Shown one piece after another: positions 57,457 to 64,000 of a stretch of 64,000 nt of DNA (position 1 is the first letter of the stretch; every line of letters starts with the position of its first letter). Under the pieces are notes generated by a model, which was not told the DNA's origin, did not search any database, and saw nothing but the letters and a program-made list of their open reading frames with translations. Source of the stretch: Prionace glauca (Eukaryota > Chordata > Chondrichthyes > Carcharhiniformes > Carcharhinidae). The DNA is taken from assembly GCA_037974335.1 (NCBI GenBank), contig CM075746.1, positions 39,010,701 through 39,074,700 on the forward strand, in the 5' to 3' direction. The translations under genes and the position numbers were made by a program.

Positions 57457-60400
57457 AGGCGGCGCGGTGGTAAAAGGACAGAAAGGGAAACGCCAAAACA
57501 AAGGGATCTTAGCCTAATATAATCCTATCCTCATTTCCATCACGGGGTCTTTGTATTGGAATCAGGAGCGCAAACAGCGACTAATTTTCCCTCACCCAAG
57601 AGCACAAAGGCCAACTGCCACATACTCAATTATCATGGGGGAGACCAGCTAACTTAGCAGAGATCAGAATTCAAGTCAGAGGCCTTCCTCATTTCTATTC
57701 TTAGTTACTTAATATGTAAATTCACTGAGCTGCTGACTCTGATTGCAAAAAACATCATAATATTTCCCCAAATTGCTGAAAATAACGCACATAATCTAGT
57801 TTAAGTATCAAATTGGATGATGAAAGTAGAAAACTATTCCAAAATGAATATACAGCAGATGCAATTAAATCTGAAGATCTGTTTACTGGAATTCAGACAA
57901 TATATAAACTGATATTGTCTCTAGAATATATATATAAACCTATGTCATGCAAGATAAATTTGTTACTTTGCTTGCACCTTTCCCAGTTAAAATATTGTCA
58001 ACTGGAAACAGAGTTCTCTGCCTTCAGTGAACTAAAACAACTGCACGTAACTTGAATAGGCAAGTAGTGTTTTAACTTCTGCAATTTGTCCTTTTCTAAA
58101 ATAAATCCAAAATGTATCACAAAACTTCACAAACTGTACTTTTGAAAGACATGAATAATACTGACATGACCTACAGGTGCTCTTTTTGGGGGTGGCAAAA
58201 GTCAACTTCTGCTAAGAGTTCAAAATCTAAGGCAGTGATGATCAGCCTAATTTTCAAAAAGGGCAATCTGGAAAAACTGAACACTAGAGTGATGCATAGG
58301 ATCATGCATTATATTTTCAATCTGTAGCATGCTTTTACTTAAATTCCTCACTTTGTGCAGTTCTTCTACAGCAGATTACAAACTAGGAAATACCACACCA
58401 AATCCAGCTATATGAAGCTATATTTTCAGAGCTTCTGTCAAGAGATTCTGGTCAGCATTATCTGAACTTACTAACCTACAAGTGGTAACATTCAATTGTC
58501 ATGAGCCAATTTTACTGGTAGAGTTTAATTGATTAAGATTTCAAATATCCAGTCCAGGTGTTTGAGCATAAGTTACTGATGTCCAATTATAACTTTTTGG
58601 GAAACATAAGTTTTGTTTATATGGGGCTAAGCAATCATTTGCAATAGTGTACATGTGCAAAGTAAAGGAATATTGACTATTAACTAGGCCTCTTCAAAAT
58701 GTATTTTACAGTTCTATTTTACAAATTCAATAATACAAAAACAGTTTGGTGAGAACCAACGAATAGGAAGATAAATTATTTAGATGTGCTTTTAAAAACT
58801 GTCCAAGTTATTTCAGATATCGCCCATGTTCTTCTGATAATGTCACTAAGACTAAGAAACCATAAACTCTCATGTTACAGGTTTTGAAATTGAAAATTAC
58901 ATTATATTCACACTGGAAGTATGTTTCTTTCTTTGGTGGTGGGCAGGAGCACAGGTTGGAAGGTAAGAGGAAGAGAAGGCAAAGAAATATAGATAGGGAT
59001 TTTTTCTGCAAGCATGAAGTAGGAGAAATGCACACCCTGAAATCTTAATTTAAAAAGATGTACAACTGGGAGATGGGGAAGGAGGAAGAATATGATATTA
59101 ATTGCAGCCACCTTGTTGAATCCTTAATTAAACTGAAAAGATTTTAAGCTGGTGAAAAACCTTTTATAGCTACACTTACATCAATTGCAGGATTTAAAAA
59201 AAACTATAAGAGGCAACAATTGTGTGTGCATCTGTTTTTGGGAGGGGGGTGGGGTTAGGTTGGAATAACTAATTAGGACAGTAATAACTTGGAAGAGCTA
59301 ACATACAGATATCCCCTGCAATCCAGGAATCAATGCAGACAAAATCATTATGACTCGTACCTTTTTATAAAAGACAACTGATCTGTTGTGAATCACTACC
59401 AGGAGATGCAACCCTAATTCTTCACTACAAAAAATATTTATAATTAATCCTATTGAGACAAGGCATCAACGCTTTCCTACATCACCATCCAAAAAAATAA
59501 AATTGTGGGCATAAAGCAGAGCAGGCCAGAGAATGACAAGTTGCAGATCAGTGCAATATCTGTAATGAGAACGCCATCTCAGTTTGTGTTTTTGAAAAAG
59601 TGCAGCAGAATTGCTTTTATACACATCACACTGTGTAGGCTAATGCAGTATTAGACAGAATCCAATTCATATTAGCTAGATGCTGTGCTGTAAATAAGCA
59701 GAGAGCAAGTATGAATTATGAATGAAGATAGGTGCAAGTTAAATCCACTTGGTTTAACTGTCAAACTAAAGCATGCTGAATGGGAGGACAAAGAAGCAAT
59801 GGTTGTGACAGGTGTCCAACCGTAATTGCACATTACCCTTCAGCTGGAAACATACATCACCAGTCCTCAAGTCACAAATTAAGTTAATAGTTGACCATTC
59901 ACTAGTTAGCAAGTAGAATTATTGGTCTGTCATTACAGACAAACTGGCCTAGAAATCAACTAAAATAAAAATCAGGTATCAAAAGCTTTATCATTTCAAT
60001 CACACAAAATACCAAAAGCAACTTTTGTCACATATCACATTTGTGGCAAAGTATGCTGTTGAGTATTACAAAGTGCTGGCAAAAATCATTCTTTAAACAT
60101 AAACTTGATTTTACTAGAAAAAGTAAACTGTCAAACAAATGCACAAGCTGTCAGCCAGATTCGATTTTCACAATAGGGTTTTCTTACATACATGTTCTGA
60201 AAATGGTTGAGTAACTGAGCACGTTTAATTAGTTGAAATAATAAATCAATTTATAATAGTGAATAATTAGCTCTGAACCAAATTAAAGTCAGATTGTGAT
60301 GAAAATCTACACACACAATCACATAGATAATCCAACTGCTTTGTTATTCTCCTCTGCAGACTATTCCTAATTATTTCAGATACAAATTACATCTCAAATA

Positions 60401-62516
60401 TTATTTCTTGTGTGGAAAACTTCTATTTTCCACTAGAATGTAACTGATATTCAGGAAATAGCATTGAAGTAAATTCTGAAATATTACCATAATCAATCTG
60501 TTCTCTGAATAAGACTGAACTGCATCTAGCACTGGAAACTACAATGTGCCAGGCAATGCTAAGTGAAAAAGCGCCTTCAAGTGAAAAATGAGAACCTTAT
60601 ATCAGGCGTTACGGCTTTTAGCTTCCTGAAATTGCAATTTCTCTACAATTTTGCAAAATTCAAAATGTATGGTATACAAAAAATTAAGTACATTATCTTC
60701 CAGCTTCTTTGAAGGATTAAAGAGCTGAGGAATGAGGAACAGTCATCTGCAAGTCCACTTTGCTTAACTATTCATATTTTCAGATACTCCAAAAACATTC
60801 ACAAATCATATTCTGGTGTTTTAAATGTAGCACACTTGGCCAAAAAGAAAGTGGCCCAAAATAAATGGAACATTTGGTATCAGCTCCCTTTGCCATTGGT
60901 TTGAGGCTAAGTATGAGTGCGCATTTACCATGGGCCCAAGAAGTTTAATTTCCTCAACCACTATTCATAATCATGCACTAAACATAAGCAATACAACTTC
61001 ACTTCCCTCCTTGCAACCTGTCTCAATTCAAACAGGACCAGTGGATTTGTGTCTGCATTCAATTTTGACAAAGATTTAAAAGCCGGCTACAGCTAACTGT
61101 CCACTGAAGGTTCAAGTCTGGTTAATTTATTTAAAAGCTCACCAGTTAGCATACAAAACTTTCCACTCAAAATCCCCTGCTAGCACTCCTGTAAAAAGTT
61201 TGTTTATAAAAATAGATGCTCTGTGAAGCCCATTTCAGCATAAGGTTGTAAAACTCTTTGGCAGGGTACCTAAAAATCAGGTGCCTGTCTGCACACTGGC
61301 CCCTCAATCCCTACTCTTAATTTTAAAACAAAATTTTGAAGCGCTAAACAGCAAATGAACTTTAAAAGAGAAAAATAACAAAAACAAAACAAAATTGGAG
61401 CAAAACAAAACAAATTTAATGATCATAAATGCAAAAGTAAAATCAATAGTCAAACAAAACAAAGGAAACAAAATGAAAAGAAATTATATAACAGAACATT
61501 AACTAAGTTCAAAGGCAGTTTGTAAAAACTTTTAGATTAGTCTTCTTTAAGTCTATTTTAACAAAGCTTTGTGTTGACAGCTAACCTGCATGAAAAAAAC
61601 ATTAAGTACTTTCTATTCTGACGCATTATCCCAATTTAGCATGTCAATTATGCAAAAAACAAAAACTTTTTTAAAAAAAGAAATGGAGTTCACTAGATGG
61701 GGTGCAACAAACCTACAAATGCTCAAATGTTTGAACTTCTATGATAATATTACAAGCAGAATTAATCCTGTATTACATGAGATTTCCCAACCAAAATGTT
61801 CCTTTCACCCAGAAATTTGGCAAAATTGCGAGTCACCTGCTCCATTTTTGTACCGTACACTGTAAAGTTCATTAATTGACTCATGGTTGTACTTACGTCA
61901 GGAATTAAAACTGAATTGTTTTGCACTTACCTCCATATTTCATGGGACAAGGAGGACACAGAAGGTGCCATTTACACTTATCTACAGAAAACTGTAAATT
62001 ACAGCCATGGCTTAGACATCTGGATGAACGTACTACTAAACATATTAATTTTACAGGCACAAATCAACATTTTAATTCAAAAAGGTTTACTAATGCATAA
62101 AGCCTATGCTAACATGTAGTGCATTTATGAAATTGCTTTCTCAAATGCAAGCAGGAATTAACTAAGAGCTGCTAGTCATATAACTGATTACATTAAAATG
62201 GAATGAATGTTGTAATTTAAAGCAATATTATTTCAAATTCAAGGAACTACTATACAATTTAGTATTTTACCCTCCTTTTTTGGGTGGGTAGGAAGAAAGG
62301 AGGGGAACATGGAAGGAAATGTATCAAACTTTTGAACATTTCATGTTAGTTGCATCCCAGAGTACTAATATAAAAAATCCTTTTCACTTATTCTTCTAGA
62401 ATGGTAGACAAAACACTTCTGTCACAACAGTAAGAGTTGCTTTACACTAGTGGACTTATTCACCGTTCAGCAGTGTATTTCTAATTGAATGCTTACAAAT
62501 GAGCACAAGCTTTAAA

Positions 62517-64000
<1,484 letters not shown>

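Larger units (their letters stand above)
48550..62516 (-). other. ELAVL1: Putative very long ELAVL1 3' UTR / downstream region
   Basis: From the ELAVL1 stop leftwards the sequence is AT-rich with many T-rich and ATTTA-like stretches on the transcript strand, and no exon is recognisable. Apart from a hAT-like element at 50286-51288 I see no SINE or LINE, in contrast to the repeat-dense left 45 kb. AATAAA on the minus strand occurs for example at 61126-61131 and 48569-48574. ELAVL1 in other vertebrates has a long AU-rich 3' UTR with alternative polyadenylation and self-binding. That the whole block is one UTR is inference. Confidence 0.45.

Overview
The window is nuclear DNA of a cartilaginous fish, most likely a galeomorph shark. 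Three things support this: immunoglobulin light-chain (IgL) genes laid out as short V-J-C clusters rather than one translocon locus, dense tRNA-derived SINEs with the V-SINE/HE1-type core, and many CR1-clade LINE copies. None of it is prokaryotic: exons are short, splice signals are clear and intergenic DNA is mostly repeats.

Left part (1-7.3 kb): repeats only. It holds a 5'-truncated CR1 tail, a decayed PIF/Harbinger transposase, HE1-like SINEs, two inverted CR1 tails, a Penelope-end-like fragment and a foldback repeat.

IgL cluster 1 (+, about 7.36-14.43 kb): octamer, leader exon, V exon, 12-RSS, V-J spacer, 23-RSS, J, intron, C exon and polyadenylation signal. The V is a clear pseudogene, but both recombination signals and the complete C exon are preserved. 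A young, 5'-truncated CR1 LINE sits between V and J. Cluster 2 (+, about 27.87-30.13 kb) is a decayed paralogue. It has lost its promoter octamer, leader and V, its J has lost the RSS heptamer, and its C carries deletions. Its spacer preserves the uninterrupted site of the cluster 1 LINE. A third C relic (38.70-41.87 kb) is split by a SINE and by a Penelope-like element. The V12/J23 RSS layout and the V framework recall the kappa/sigma side of the shark IgL isotypes, sigma being my preferred guess; a tree is needed to assign it.

Between and after the clusters lie CR1 copies (14.8-17.1, 32.1-32.9, 42.4-44.1 kb), decayed LINEs of other lineages (18.6-20.5 and 21.0-21.8 kb), nested SINEs, a Ty3/Gypsy fossil (25.3-26.8 kb), a tRNA-Thr-like sequence and a hAT-like element with terminal inverted repeats and an 8-bp target duplication (50.3-51.3 kb).

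Right part (about 48.5-64 kb): the last coding exon of ELAVL1 (HuR) on the minus strand, encoding RRM3 and the C-terminus. Downstream of it in transcript sense (towards lower coordinates) is AT-rich sequence with almost no repeats, which I interpret as a very long 3' UTR that may end near 48.55 kb. The end of the preceding intron fills 62.85-64 kb. This places an IgL cluster close to and convergent with ELAVL1.

The only genes that look intact are the IgL C1 exon and the ELAVL1 exon.
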